NCBI GenBank assembly: GCA_037045145.1 | Contig: JBAOIA010000011.1 | Coordinates: 558,001-622,000, forward strand | Length of the DNA: 64,000 nt | DNA from: Bacteroidia bacterium | GTDB lineage: Bacteria > Bacteroidota > Bacteroidia > AKYH767-A > OLB10 | Direction: 5' to 3' | Shown here: piece by piece, positions 28,678 to 38,068 of the stretch | Layout: each line of letters opens with the position of its first letter | Position numbering within the stretch: the first letter of the stretch is position 1 | Made by a program: the position numbers and the translations under genes | The notes under the pieces: model-generated | What the model saw: only the letters and a program-made list of their open reading frames with translations | Told to the model about the DNA's origin: nothing | The model's database searches: none

Positions 28678-28973
28678 ACACAGTTCAGGAAATAGCTGCA
28701 TCCAATACCAGTGTATTGATAGATTTTTATGCAGATTGGTGCGAACCGTGCAAGTGGCTCAATCCGGTTTTGGAGGAGTTGAAACAGCAACTTCCCGATT
28801 TGAATATCCATAAAATCAATATTGACCGGTTTGCGGAAGAGGCTGCAACTTTTGAAATAATGAGTGTGCCTGTGCTAATACTTTTTGTTAATGGAAAACA
28901 GGTGTGGCGTATGAATGGATTTAAGTATGCAAAGGAATTAGCAAAAGAGTTAAAGGAGTTTATAAAAGCCTGA
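28638..28973 (+). CDS. Thioredoxin family protein
   Basis: The protein has 111 aa from a TTG start, overlapping the upstream gene by 40 bases in another frame. A later start would cut the first strand of the fold. The active site is WCEPCK (a variant of WCGPC) and the cis-Pro is in MSVPVLILF, so disulfide reductase activity is expected in the cytoplasm; there is no signal peptide. The overlap suggests coupled translation with the persulfide dioxygenase. Confidence 0.88.
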   Translation: MQHIIRNFTTCDVNTVQEIAASNTSVLIDFYADWCEPCKWLNPVLEELKQQLPDLNIHKINIDRFAEEAATFEIMSVPVLILFVNGKQVWRMNGFKYAKELAKELKEFIKA

Positions 28974-29070
28974 GCCCTTTCTTATTTTGCTGTTGAAAAC
29001 ATTTGTTATTTAGTTTGTATTACAACTAACATCTGTTTCACTAAAAGTAATTTTACAATCAAACGAAAAC

Positions 29071-31365
29071 ATGTCAAAGAAAAATATAAAATTCACAAAA
29101 ACACAACTCGAAAAATTAAAGCAAGAACTGCTGCAAGTTTTTCTGCAACATCCACGTGCTACATTTAATCCCAAACAGGTTTGGCGCAAGGCAGAAATAA
29201 ATTTGCCCGAAGAATATATTTCAGTAGTTCTGAATGCCGATAAACATTATTTAGATGAAACAATACAATCTTTAATTTTAGAATTGTATGAAAATGGAGA
29301 GCTACTTGAAGTTCAACAGTTTCGTTATAAATTATTGCCTACAGAAAGATTTATTGAAGGAAACATACAAGTAACGTCAAAAGGAGAAGGCTATGTGATG
29401 AATGAAGGATTTGAAGAAGACATTCAGATTCCATCACACCTCATGTCAAATGCATTGAATGGCGACAAAGTTAGAATTAGCTTATTAGCACATCGCGAAG
29501 GTAAAAGGCAGCAAGGGGAAGTGGTTGAAGTTATCAGTCGCAGCAGAATACAGTTTGCAGGTACCATACAACATTCCGGCAGTTATGCATTTGTGGTATG
29601 TGATGATCCTAAGATGCATGTAGATATTTTTATCCCCGGAAAACAACTCAACGGTGCACGTAATGGCGATAAGGTAATTGCAGAGATAACTTTATGGTCA
29701 GCCGATGCCAGCAACCCCGAAGGAAAAGTAATTCGGGTATTAGGTGCTCCAGGCGAACATACTGCAGAAATGAATGCCATCATAGTTGAGTATGGACTTC
29801 CGGAATCTTTTCCTGATGAAGTAGAAAAAGAGACATTAAAAATTTCTGACACAATTTCAAAAGAAGAAATTAAAAAACGGAAAGACTTCAGAAATGTTAC
29901 CACTTTTACGATTGACCCCGTTGATGCAAAAGATTTTGATGATGCATTAAGCATTCAGCAATTGCCTAATGGCAACTGGGAAATGGGTGTTCATATTGCT
30001 GATGTTTCACATTTTTTAAAACCTGGAAGTGCAATGGATGAAGAAGCTTTTAACAGAGCAACTTCTATTTATTTAGTTGACAGAGTTATCCCTATGCTGC
30101 CCGAAAAACTGTCAAATATGGTTTGCTCGCTTCGTCCTAAAGAGGAGAAACTTTGTTTTTCAGCCGTTTTCGAAATGAATGATAAAGCAGAAGTTTTGAA
30201 TGAGTGGTTTGGCAGAACAGTAATTTATTCCGATCATCGTTTTACCTATGAAGAAGCACAACAGGTTATAGAAACCGGGGAAGGCCCGTTTGTAAAAGAA
30301 ATTGAGGTTTTTCATCGTTTGGCACAGCTACTTCGCAAAGAGCGCCACCGTAAGGGGGCAATAAGTTTTGAAAAAACAGAAGTAAAATTCAGGCTTGATG
30401 AAAAAGGAAATCCGGTAGGCATATTTCTTAAAGAGAGTAAAGACTCCAATAAACTGATAGAAGAGTTTATGTTGCTTGCCAACAGACATGTGGCAGAATT
30501 TATTGGCAAAGGCATTGCAAAAGGTAAAAAAGATAAAACGCAAAAAACTTTTGTTTATCGAATTCATGATGTGCCGGTTGAAGAGAAATTGAACGACTTT
30601 AAAACTTTTGCAGCACAGTTTGGCTATAGGATAAGTACTGCATCAGGAAAAGAGACTGCTCATTCACTCAACAAAATGTTGAAAGAGGTAGAAGGAAAAA
30701 AGGAACAAAGCATGATTGAGCAATTGGCAATCCGAAGTATGGCTAAAGCTATTTATTCTACAGAAAATATTGGTCATTATGGATTGGCGTTCGACTATTA
30801 TACACACTTTACATCTCCCATCAGGCGCTATCCTGATGTGATGGTTCACCGATTGTTGGATTATTATTCTAATGGCGGAAAAAGTGTGTCGCAACAAGAG
30901 TATGAAGAAAAATGCCGTCATTGTACAGAGCGTGAAATTAATGCAGCCGATGCAGAACGTTCTTCAATTAAATACAAGCAGGTTCAATACCTTGCAGCAC
31001 GAAAAGATGAAATTTTTAAAGGAGTAATTTCCGGTGTCACAGAATGGGGTCTTTATGTTGAGTTAGAAGAGAATAAGTGTGAAGGCATGATCAGGCTTCG
31101 TGACCTGAATGATGATTACTATGAATACGATCAGAAAAACTTTTGTATTGTGGGACATCGCTCCCGAAAAAAGTATTCGTTGGGCGATGAGCTGATGGTA
31201 GTGATAAAAAGCACAGACATTATTAAAAAACAAGTGGATTTTATTCTTTATGATAAGGATCGTTTACATGAAGTTTCCCCATTTAAACGCAGTGATAAAA
31301 AAAGATTTCCTTCGTCAGGCAAGTTTAGAGGTAATAAAAAGAGGGGTGAAAAAAGCAAAAGATAG
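29071..31365 (+). CDS. rnr: Ribonuclease R
   Basis: The protein has 764 aa. In order: an N-terminal winged-helix region (1-80), two cold-shock/OB domains (~85-235), the RNB nuclease domain (~255-590) with DPVDAKDFDDALSI and the catalytic Asp cluster, a C-terminal S1 domain (~640-725, FKGVISGVTEWGLYVELEEN), and a basic tail (KKRGEKSKR) that helps bind RNA. It is a 3'-5' exoribonuclease able to digest structured RNA. Confidence 0.95.
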   Translation: MSKKNIKFTKTQLEKLKQELLQVFLQHPRATFNPKQVWRKAEINLPEEYISVVLNADKHYLDETIQSLILELYENGELLEVQQFRYKLLPTERFIEGNIQVTSKGEGYVMNEGFEEDIQIPSHLMSNALNGDKVRISLLAHREGKRQQGEVVEVISRSRIQFAGTIQHSGSYAFVVCDDPKMHVDIFIPGKQLNGARNGDKVIAEITLWSADASNPEGKVIRVLGAPGEHTAEMNAIIVEYGLPESFPDEVEKETLKISDTISKEEIKKRKDFRNVTTFTIDPVDAKDFDDALSIQQLPNGNWEMGVHIADVSHFLKPGSAMDEEAFNRATSIYLVDRVIPMLPEKLSNMVCSLRPKEEKLCFSAVFEMNDKAEVLNEWFGRTVIYSDHRFTYEEAQQVIETGEGPFVKEIEVFHRLAQLLRKERHRKGAISFEKTEVKFRLDEKGNPVGIFLKESKDSNKLIEEFMLLANRHVAEFIGKGIAKGKKDKTQKTFVYRIHDVPVEEKLNDFKTFAAQFGYRISTASGKETAHSLNKMLKEVEGKKEQSMIEQLAIRSMAKAIYSTENIGHYGLAFDYYTHFTSPIRRYPDVMVHRLLDYYSNGGKSVSQQEYEEKCRHCTEREINAADAERSSIKYKQVQYLAARKDEIFKGVISGVTEWGLYVELEENKCEGMIRLRDLNDDYYEYDQKNFCIVGHRSRKKYSLGDELMVVIKSTDIIKKQVDFILYDKDRLHEVSPFKRSDKKRFPSSGKFRGNKKRGEKSKR

Positions 31366-31424
31366 GTTTTTCGGAAAATAATTTTAATCATCATATTTTC
31401 AAGCCACAGCATTATGACGTTTTT

Positions 31425-31432
31425 TAGATTTG
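31425..31432 (+). promoter_or_regulatory. Bacteroidota -7 box TAGATTTG directly before the ATG
   Basis: An exact TAnnTTTG box ends only 4 bases before the start codon at 31437, so the mRNA should be leaderless or nearly so. Confidence 0.55.
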
Positions 31433-31436
31433 TGCC

Positions 31437-32483
31437 ATGCTAAAAAAGATAATTATTACGGCATGGATAATTTCCATGGCCACAGCCCTTCAGGCGCAGC
31501 AAAAGAAAAACTACCAGGTAGGTGTCATTTCCTTTTATAATTTGGAAAACCTGTTCGATACCATCAATCAACCCGATGTGAATGATGAAGAGTTTACCCC
31601 GACCGGTTCTAACAATTACACCGGAAAAGTATATCTTGATAAGTTAGGCAAACTTTCTGATGTACTATCTCTGATAGGTAAAGACGAGTCACCTGATGGT
31701 TTTTCTGTTTTAGGCTGTGCAGAAGTTGAGAATGAAAGCGTATTAAGGGATTTGGTTAATGAACCCAAACTAAAATCACGAAATCTGAAAATTGTGCATT
31801 ATGACAGTCCTGACAAACGAGGCGTTGATGTAGGTCTGCTGTATAACCCAAAATATTTTACTCCTAAGTTCAGTGAGCCATTGTTTATTGACCTGCGTAC
31901 TCCAGAAAATCCGGAATACTTTACCCGCGATATTCTCTATGTTTATGGGATGTATCTGGGAGAGCCTATACATATTCTTGTTGGACACTGGCCATCACGC
32001 AGAGGAGGCGAAGAAGCTTCTGCACCATCACGAGCTAAGGCTGCTTCCGTTTGCAAAAACAAAATAGACTCAATAACAAAATTAAATGCTGATGCTAAAA
32101 TTATTCTAATGGGCGATTTGAATGATGACCCATTAAGTCCAAGTGTTACTAAAGTAATTGGGGCTGTAGGCAACAAAGACAAAGTAGAACGTGGAGGTAT
32201 GTACAACCCCTGGGTTGATTTTTACACTAAAGGAATAGGTACACTTGCCTACAACGATGCCTGGAATCTTTTTGACCAGATAATGATATCATCAGGCTGG
32301 TTAAATAAAAATCAGCAGGGATTCTTTTTTAAGGATGCTCATATTTTCAAAAGAGAATTTATGCTACAGAAGAGCGGGCGCTATAAAGGTTATCCGCTCC
32401 GAACATTCGACTTCAGCAGATATATTGGCGGCTACAGTGATCACTTTCCTACTTACTTAGTATTTTTAAAAGAGGTAAAATAG
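31437..32483 (+). CDS. Endonuclease/exonuclease/phosphatase family protein, exported
   Basis: The protein has 348 aa. A signal peptide (1-20, ending ALQAQ) precedes an EEP fold: FYNLENLFDT, the acidic AEVENESVLRDL, GHWPSRRGG, MGDLNDDP and the final SDHFPTYLVF. All metal and catalytic residues (Glu, Asp, Asn, His) appear present. The substrate may be nucleic acid or a phosphoester in the periplasm; the sequence does not decide. It precedes the MlaEF genes by 24 bases. Confidence 0.88.
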   Translation: MLKKIIITAWIISMATALQAQQKKNYQVGVISFYNLENLFDTINQPDVNDEEFTPTGSNNYTGKVYLDKLGKLSDVLSLIGKDESPDGFSVLGCAEVENESVLRDLVNEPKLKSRNLKIVHYDSPDKRGVDVGLLYNPKYFTPKFSEPLFIDLRTPENPEYFTRDILYVYGMYLGEPIHILVGHWPSRRGGEEASAPSRAKAASVCKNKIDSITKLNADAKIILMGDLNDDPLSPSVTKVIGAVGNKDKVERGGMYNPWVDFYTKGIGTLAYNDAWNLFDQIMISSGWLNKNQQGFFFKDAHIFKREFMLQKSGRYKGYPLRTFDFSRYIGGYSDHFPTYLVFLKEVK

Positions 32484-32507
32484 GTTGTTTTAATAACTTC
32501 GCTACTG

Positions 32508-33251
32508 ATGAAAGGTACATTATTTGAGATTGGACGCTATTTCGGTTTTATAAGAAACCTTTTTTATAAACCCGAAAAGTTATTAATTTATGTACGTCAG
32601 GTTTTTCGCGAAATGGTTAATCTGGGCATAGGATCATTATGGCTGGTGGCACTTACTTCTGCTTTTATGGGGGCCGTCATTACCATTCAAAGTGCCTATA
32701 ATTTAGTAAACCCAATGGTGCCTTTGTGGGCTGTAGGTATTGTTGCACGCGATAGTATCATCATTGAATTTTCTCCAACTATCATTATGCTTGTACTTGC
32801 AGGAAAGGTAGGTAGCAGTGTGGCATCAGAAATTGGTACCATGCGTGTTACCGAGCAAATTGATGCACTTGAAATAATGGGTATAAACTCATCAGGATAT
32901 TTAGTGCTTCCAAAAATTATTGCAGCATTATTAATATGTCCTGTGGTTGTTATCATCAGTATGATTGTTGGTATTACAGGCGGATGGGTTGCCGGTGATC
33001 TTTCCGGAGTAGTGCCATCTGCAGATTATTTAAAAGGAATACAAAATCAGTTCCTGCCATTCAATGTAACATTTGCTATGATTAAAACAGTAGTGTTTGC
33101 ATTTATCATTACTTCTGTACCAGCCTATCATGGTTACTATACAAGTGGTGGAGCGCTTGAAGTAGGCCAGTCGAGTACAAAAGGTGTTGTTTACAGCAGC
33201 ATTTTAATTCTGATTTTTGATTACTTATTAACCCAACTCATACTTGCATGA
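32508..33251 (+). CDS. mlaE: ABC transporter permease, MlaE family
   Basis: The protein has 247 aa with five or six membrane helices. The family motif EIGTMRVTEQIDALEIMGIN is present. MlaE is the membrane part of the phospholipid transport system that keeps outer-membrane lipid asymmetry. Its stop overlaps the start of the ATPase gene (ATGA), showing coupled translation. No MlaD/MCE gene is next to it in this window. Confidence 0.92.
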   Translation: MKGTLFEIGRYFGFIRNLFYKPEKLLIYVRQVFREMVNLGIGSLWLVALTSAFMGAVITIQSAYNLVNPMVPLWAVGIVARDSIIIEFSPTIIMLVLAGKVGSSVASEIGTMRVTEQIDALEIMGINSSGYLVLPKIIAALLICPVVVIISMIVGITGGWVAGDLSGVVPSADYLKGIQNQFLPFNVTFAMIKTVVFAFIITSVPAYHGYYTSGGALEVGQSSTKGVVYSSILILIFDYLLTQLILA

Positions 33252-34000
33252 TTACCGTAGAAAACATATCCAAATCTTTCGGTAACAAAAAAGTACTTGA
33301 AGATGTTACATGCGAATTTGATAAGGGCAAAATCAACCTGATAATTGGCGGTAGCGGACAAGGAAAAACTGTATTGATGAAATGTGCTGTAGGTTTGTTT
33401 GAAGTAGATAAAGGAAAAGTTTTATACGATGGCAGAAATTTTTCGGAGATGACTTTTGGTGAACGCAAACTCATTCGTCAGGAAATAGGAATGTTGTTTC
33501 AGGGAGGAGCATTGTTTGATTCATTAACCGTAGAGCAAAACGTTACTTTCCCTTTGAAAATGTTTACTAACATGACAACTGCAGAAAAGCGCGACCGTGC
33601 AAACTTTTGCCTGCATAGGGTAAACCTCGAAAATGTTAATCATCTTTTACCAAGCGCCATCAGCGGTGGTATGAAAAAACGTGTTGCCATAGCACGAGCC
33701 ATTGCTATGAATCCAAGATATTTATTTTGCGATGAGCCCAACTCAGGTCTCGACCCTAAGACATCAATTCTCATTGACGAACTCATTAAAGAAATTACAG
33801 AAGAATACGACATTACTACTGTCATCAACACACACGACATGAATACGGTGATGAGCATGGGCGAGAAGATTATTTTTATCTATAATGGCAAAAAATTCTG
33901 GGAAGGAAATAATGAAGACATCATGCACTCTGAAAATAAAGAACTGAATGATTTTGTTTTTGCCTCACGCTGGATGCAGGCAGTAAAAAAACATTTCTGA
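33248..34000 (+). CDS. mlaF: ABC transporter ATP-binding protein, MlaF family
   Basis: The protein has 250 aa. Walker A is GGSGQGKTV, the signature is SGGMKKRVAIARA, Walker B is RYLFCDEPNSGLDP and the switch His is in NTHDM. The S-G-G-M-K-K signature and D-E-P-N-S-G-L-D-P are typical of the Mla/Ttg2A group. It powers the MlaE permease encoded just upstream. Confidence 0.93.
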   Translation: MITVENISKSFGNKKVLEDVTCEFDKGKINLIIGGSGQGKTVLMKCAVGLFEVDKGKVLYDGRNFSEMTFGERKLIRQEIGMLFQGGALFDSLTVEQNVTFPLKMFTNMTTAEKRDRANFCLHRVNLENVNHLLPSAISGGMKKRVAIARAIAMNPRYLFCDEPNSGLDPKTSILIDELIKEITEEYDITTVINTHDMNTVMSMGEKIIFIYNGKKFWEGNNEDIMHSENKELNDFVFASRWMQAVKKHF

Positions 34001-34009
34001 TAATTCCTG

Positions 34010-35308
34010 TCAGAATCTAACATCAATTCCTGCGCCAAGCATCAACACATCATTGTTTAATTCAGCCTTAACCACAGAAGGTGCCATAGCTTCAATAGCT
34101 ACTGTTTTATCTTTCTTATAGAAAGCTTTTGCAACACCTAAATTCACTCTGAATTTTTCTGATAAGTCTATTGCAAAACCTGTGTTTACAGTAAGGTTGT
34201 TATACGGTGCTGTTTCAAAAGCACCAACGGTAGTGTAGTAGCCTGCCATATCATTAAAATCGAGCATGGTATAAACCGCACCTGCACTCCATGTTATATA
34301 TTTTGACCACATCCACTCAAATCCTCCTCCAAAGTTCATAGCATCACCTGCAAGAGTATTTATTCTTTTCCCATCGGCACGTTTGCCCCAGTCTGCATGT
34401 TGTTGAAAGTAGTAGTTCATTTCTGCCGTTGCCCTGAAAGACTTGCTGAACTCGTAGCCAAAGCCTATGCCTGCCAACCCCGGAAGGTCGCGTCTGTTTT
34501 CGGCACCATCAGTAACTAACTCTGCCATGCCTCCTGATGATTGTTCCAGGTCGTCCACTTTTTGTTTGGTCTTAAAATTTAACTTGGTATTTGTTTCAAG
34601 CCTTATTGCAATATTTAGTTTCTCAATGGGCCGTGCATTTAAACTTATAACTGCTGCAATGCCGTTAGCGTTATCTTCCTGCTCCATGTTTACAGGAAGG
34701 TTGCCGAAATCGCCAATCAACTCTGTTCCTGCTTTTGTTTTGTTGGTGGCATTGATGTAGCGCACACCTAAGCCTGCAGAAAACTGCTCGTTTATTGCAT
34801 AGCTGAATCCTGCGGTTCCAGTAAGATATAATGAAGATGCTTTAAGATATTGAGATCCTGTTCCAAGGTAGGCACCTTGAAAAGCACTGAGAAGCGACAG
34901 GCCAATGAGTTCTGTGTTTAAAGAGCCTTCGGGATAATTTGCTGTGGCACCACCACCTGAAATATATACACCGCCCCACAGTGCCCATTTGTTTTTGTTG
35001 TATGAAATAAACAGATTCGGCACAAAATAATCATTGCCATCTTGCTCTCTTTTTATTTCGCCCCAACCTAAATCGTAGGTGTGTGATGGCTTGCGCATGA
35101 AAATCTGATTGCCAAAACCTATATGCAACCCTTTCTCCAAACGAGTTAATGTTGCCGGACTATAAACTACCAAATCGCTACCTTTGATTGCAGCATTTCT
35201 GGCTCCTGTACGAATCCACTCCGGACTCATATTGCTCAGGTTGTCAATCTGTGCCTGTGTAATTCCTGCACTAATTATAAAAAGAATGCTGATGTATAAT
35301 TTTCTCAT
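34010..35308 (-). CDS. FadL/OmpP1-type outer-membrane transport protein
   Basis: The protein has 432 aa from the ATG at 35308; the signal peptide MRKLYISILFIISAGITQAQ starts there, and the upstream in-frame ATG at 35344 would add 12 non-signal residues. The mature protein begins with the FadL-like hatch (MSPEWIRTGARNAAIKGSDL) and continues as a barrel ending in Phe (GAGIDVRF). FadL proteins pass hydrophobic compounds, mainly fatty acids. It converges with mlaF (9 bases between stops). A TACTTTTA box lies about 20 bases upstream of the start. Confidence 0.85.
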   Translation of the reverse strand: MRKLYISILFIISAGITQAQIDNLSNMSPEWIRTGARNAAIKGSDLVVYSPATLTRLEKGLHIGFGNQIFMRKPSHTYDLGWGEIKREQDGNDYFVPNLFISYNKNKWALWGGVYISGGGATANYPEGSLNTELIGLSLLSAFQGAYLGTGSQYLKASSLYLTGTAGFSYAINEQFSAGLGVRYINATNKTKAGTELIGDFGNLPVNMEQEDNANGIAAVISLNARPIEKLNIAIRLETNTKLNFKTKQKVDDLEQSSGGMAELVTDGAENRRDLPGLAGIGFGYEFSKSFRATAEMNYYFQQHADWGKRADGKRINTLAGDAMNFGGGFEWMWSKYITWSAGAVYTMLDFNDMAGYYTTVGAFETAPYNNLTVNTGFAIDLSEKFRVNLGVAKAFYKKDKTVAIEAMAPSVVKAELNNDVLMLGAGIDVRF

Positions 35309-35515
35309 TCGCTGTATTTTTATTTGAGTAAAAGTATTTTGCATTTAAATAGTCATTTGCTATATATCAGAAATTAATAAACAATTCTTTTTTAATAAGT
35401 GAAGGGTATGGGATTTGGAAATTTTTCAAAGTCCATAGGAATGGATGTTTCACATTTATTTGCCCTTTCAAAAACAAACTTTATATTTACAATCGAATTT
35501 TAAAATCCTCTGCCA

Positions 35516-35700
35516 AATGAAAAAGTTTTTACCCCTCCCCCGCAACAGCAGTTGCCCTTGCTGCATTAATATTTTTTGTTAGCACCCTTGCACATGCACA
35601 AATGCAGGCCACCCTACAAGCATCGAGTTGGAATTCCATGTACTACTTAAAGGGATTTTTAGGAGATAACACTATTATTGATAAAATAATTCTCAATTAG
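35516..35700 (+). pseudogene. Frameshifted signal-peptide end of an exported protein
   Basis: ATG at 35516 starts MKKFLPL, but the frame closes after 22 codons. One base shifted at the C-run near 35536, it continues as a clear signal peptide ending VSTLAHAQ and a mature start MQATLQASSW, and stops at 35700. Exported Bacteroidota proteins often begin after A-Q with M-Q-A-T-L. I read it as the 5' stump of a T9SS cargo gene, with a frameshift in the signal peptide and loss of the body. The detached T9SS tail at 36297-36507 could be its other end. Confidence 0.6.
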
Positions 35701-36263
35701 TGTTAAAAAGGTTAATATTATTTACAATTTTCGGATTAGAACTTACCTCTATTTCAAATAAATTATACTGTCAAGATAGTAGTAAAAAAAATCTTCAATA
35801 ATCTGCGCGTTACTCATTTTATTATAACTATAAAATAATTCATCACTCACCTGTAATTGTATTTGTATTTGACAAACATAATTTTTATTTCGGGCCAGAA
35901 TATTCTTTAATTTTAAAAAGAATTAAAGGAGACCCTGTTGATATATATGAAAAGGAATCATTCGGAATCAATTTTGGTTATAGATATTATTGGGTCGAGA
36001 AAGCAAAAAGGTTAAACGTTTTTAGTCAATTAAATTATGCGATTTTTAAAGTAAAATATAAAGAATATCAACATGGGCCTCCTTTTGTTACTGAACATAA
36101 AGATTTAATCATTGAAAATACCATTTCGCTAGGGGTTGACTATAATATTTGGAATAATTTCCATGTGTATTCTGGTGCGGGTATTGGTTCTTTTGCTGGT
36201 TTCTTTTTAATAACAGATGCCTTTTTACCTACAAGTTACATTGGGCTTGAGTATGTTTTTTAA
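35700..36263 (+). pseudogene. Small outer-membrane barrel gene interrupted by one in-frame stop
   Basis: From GTG at 35700 a single frame encodes a hydrophobic N-terminus and then a small beta-barrel (NFYFGPEYSLILKRIKGD, VYSGAGIGSFAGFFLI, ending YIGLEYVF with terminal Phe). The frame is broken only by TAA at 35799-35801, after codon 33. Strand pattern and length (187 codons) fit small porin-family barrels of Bacteroidota. Either the gene is dead, or translation restarts downstream without a signal peptide. It lies between the two stumps described beside it. Confidence 0.65.
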
Positions 36264-36296
36264 AGTATTAAAGTTAGCTGCAAATTCTACATAATA

Positions 36297-36507
36297 ACTA
36301 ATTAGATTAGTGCCTGATGATTTTGTAAACGAAAAAAATTTGGTTTTATCCATTTGTGATAACAAAGGAAAGCTCATTCAGCAAAAAACATTACAGATGA
36401 ATGAAGGTAATATAAAATTGAATTTGGAGCAGGAGGCTAAAGGAGTTTATAATGTTGTGCTAAGTAATAATAAAAAGAGTTATAACGGGAAGATAGTGTT
36501 TGAGTAG
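36297..36507 (+). pseudogene. Detached T9SS type A sorting-domain tail
   Basis: About 69 codons without a good start (a GTG at 36310 is possible) encode LPDDFVNEKN-like residues here read as RLVPDDFVNEKNLVLSIC, then KGVYNVVLSNNKKSYNGKIV. This is the second half of a type A sorting domain; the V-x-P-N-P motif that should precede it is missing. It is a 3' stump of a lost cargo gene, possibly the partner of the 5' stump at 35516. Confidence 0.65.
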
Positions 36508-36607
36508 CAGCTCTCCCCCAAAAAAACACAAAGTAAAGAATTAAGAGCCTGTTTAATTTTTATTTTAAAACCACAAGCTGTTTTCTAATGACACCTATCT
36601 TCGTGTC

Positions 36608-38047
36608 ATGAAATTGTTGAATTACATTAACGGACAGATGGTAGAACCCATAAGTCAGAAATGGATGGATAATACAGATCCATCTACCAACACAGTTTTT
36701 TCACAAATACCAGACAGTGATGAACGTGATGTACAAATGGCTGTAGATGCAGCAAAGCAGGCCTTTGTGGGATGGAGTACTATGCCTGTAAAAAAACGCT
36801 CTGACCTCTTGCTGAGAATAGCAGCACTGATTGAAAAAAACCTGCAACGATTTGCCGAAGCCGAAAGTCTTGACAACGGCAAACCTGTGTGGCTTGCCAA
36901 ACAAGTGGACATTCCACGTGCATCTGCAAATTTTCATTTTTATGCTACTGCTGCATTGCATCTTGCTGCCGAAACACATGCCATGGAGAACACGGCAATT
37001 AATTATACTTTACGTCAGCCAATCGGAATTGCAGGATGTATTTCACCCTGGAACCTGCCTTTGTATTTGTTTACCTGGAAAATTGCGCCTGCATTAGCAT
37101 CGGGAAATTGTGTGGTTGCAAAACCCAGTGAAATTACACCGGTAACGGCATTTTTGCTTAGTCAGTTTTGTATTGAAGCCGGACTTCCTGCCGGTGTATT
37201 AAATATTATTCACGGCACAGGTCCACGCGTTGGCAGCGCCATAGTTTCGCATCCCGATATTCCCGTAATTAGTTTTACTGGTGGCACCAAGACCGGGGCA
37301 GAAATTTCAAGAATTGCTGCTCCTATGTTTAAGAAATTGTCTCTTGAATTAGGAGGAAAAAATCCAAATATCATTTTTGCTGACTGCGATTTTGATCATG
37401 CAGTAGCTACTTCTATAAAATCTTCTTTCAGCAATCAGGGCGAAATTTGCCTTTGTGGTTCACGCATATTTATTCAGCGTAGTATTTATGATAAATTTAA
37501 AGAGGCATTTGTCAGCAAAATAAAGGGACTAAAAACAGGCGACCCAAAAGATGAAACAAATTTTTTAGGAGCAATAGTATCACAACCACATTTTGAAAAA
37601 ATACTTTCATACATTGACCTTGCCAGAGAAGAAGGTGGTGTAATTTTAACCGGAGGCAAAGCCATACAGCCGGAAGGTCGCTGTAAAGAGGGTTTTTTTA
37701 TTGAGCCTACAGTAATTGAAAACTTACCCTATAACTGCCGCACCAATCAGGAAGAAATTTTTGGACCTGTTGTCACACTCACACCGTTTGACACAGAAGA
37801 GGAGGTTTTGATGATGGCTAACAGCACCCCTTATGGACTGGCAGCCACCGTGTGGACAACCAACCTGACAAAGGCACATAAAGTGGCAGCAGCGTTGCAT
37901 AGCGGCATTGTGTGGATAAACTGTTGGCTTTTACGCGATTTGCGGACACCATTTGGTGGAGTAAAACAGAGCGGCATTGGCCGCGAAGGTGGCTTTGAAG
38001 CCTTGAAATTTTTTACCGAAGAAAAAAACATCTGCATTAAACTCTAA
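36608..38047 (+). CDS. Aldehyde dehydrogenase, ALDH8/hydroxymuconic-semialdehyde dehydrogenase-like
   Basis: The protein has 479 aa. The NAD-binding and catalytic motifs are present: ISPWNLP, KPSEITP, FTGGTKTGAEI, general base Glu in SLELGGKNP and catalytic Cys in QGEICLCGSRI. The C-terminal INCWLLRDLRTPFGGVKQSG is characteristic of the 2-hydroxymuconic/2-aminomuconic semialdehyde group, so aromatic or tryptophan-derived ring-cleavage products are likely substrates. A TATCTTCG box ends 4 bases before the ATG. The RidA protein at 16613 could belong to the same pathway, but the genes are 20 kb apart. Confidence 0.88.
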   Translation: MKLLNYINGQMVEPISQKWMDNTDPSTNTVFSQIPDSDERDVQMAVDAAKQAFVGWSTMPVKKRSDLLLRIAALIEKNLQRFAEAESLDNGKPVWLAKQVDIPRASANFHFYATAALHLAAETHAMENTAINYTLRQPIGIAGCISPWNLPLYLFTWKIAPALASGNCVVAKPSEITPVTAFLLSQFCIEAGLPAGVLNIIHGTGPRVGSAIVSHPDIPVISFTGGTKTGAEISRIAAPMFKKLSLELGGKNPNIIFADCDFDHAVATSIKSSFSNQGEICLCGSRIFIQRSIYDKFKEAFVSKIKGLKTGDPKDETNFLGAIVSQPHFEKILSYIDLAREEGGVILTGGKAIQPEGRCKEGFFIEPTVIENLPYNCRTNQEEIFGPVVTLTPFDTEEEVLMMANSTPYGLAATVWTTNLTKAHKVAAALHSGIVWINCWLLRDLRTPFGGVKQSGIGREGGFEALKFFTEEKNICIKL

Positions 38048-38052
38048 CATAT

Positions 38053-38060
38053 TACTTTTG
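38053..38060 (+). promoter_or_regulatory. Bacteroidota -7 box TACTTTTG before panD
   Basis: An exact TAnnTTTG match ends 8 bases before the panD start, leaving at most a few nucleotides of leader. It lies just after the stop of the aldehyde dehydrogenase gene. Confidence 0.55.
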
Positions 38061-38068
38061 CCGCCATT

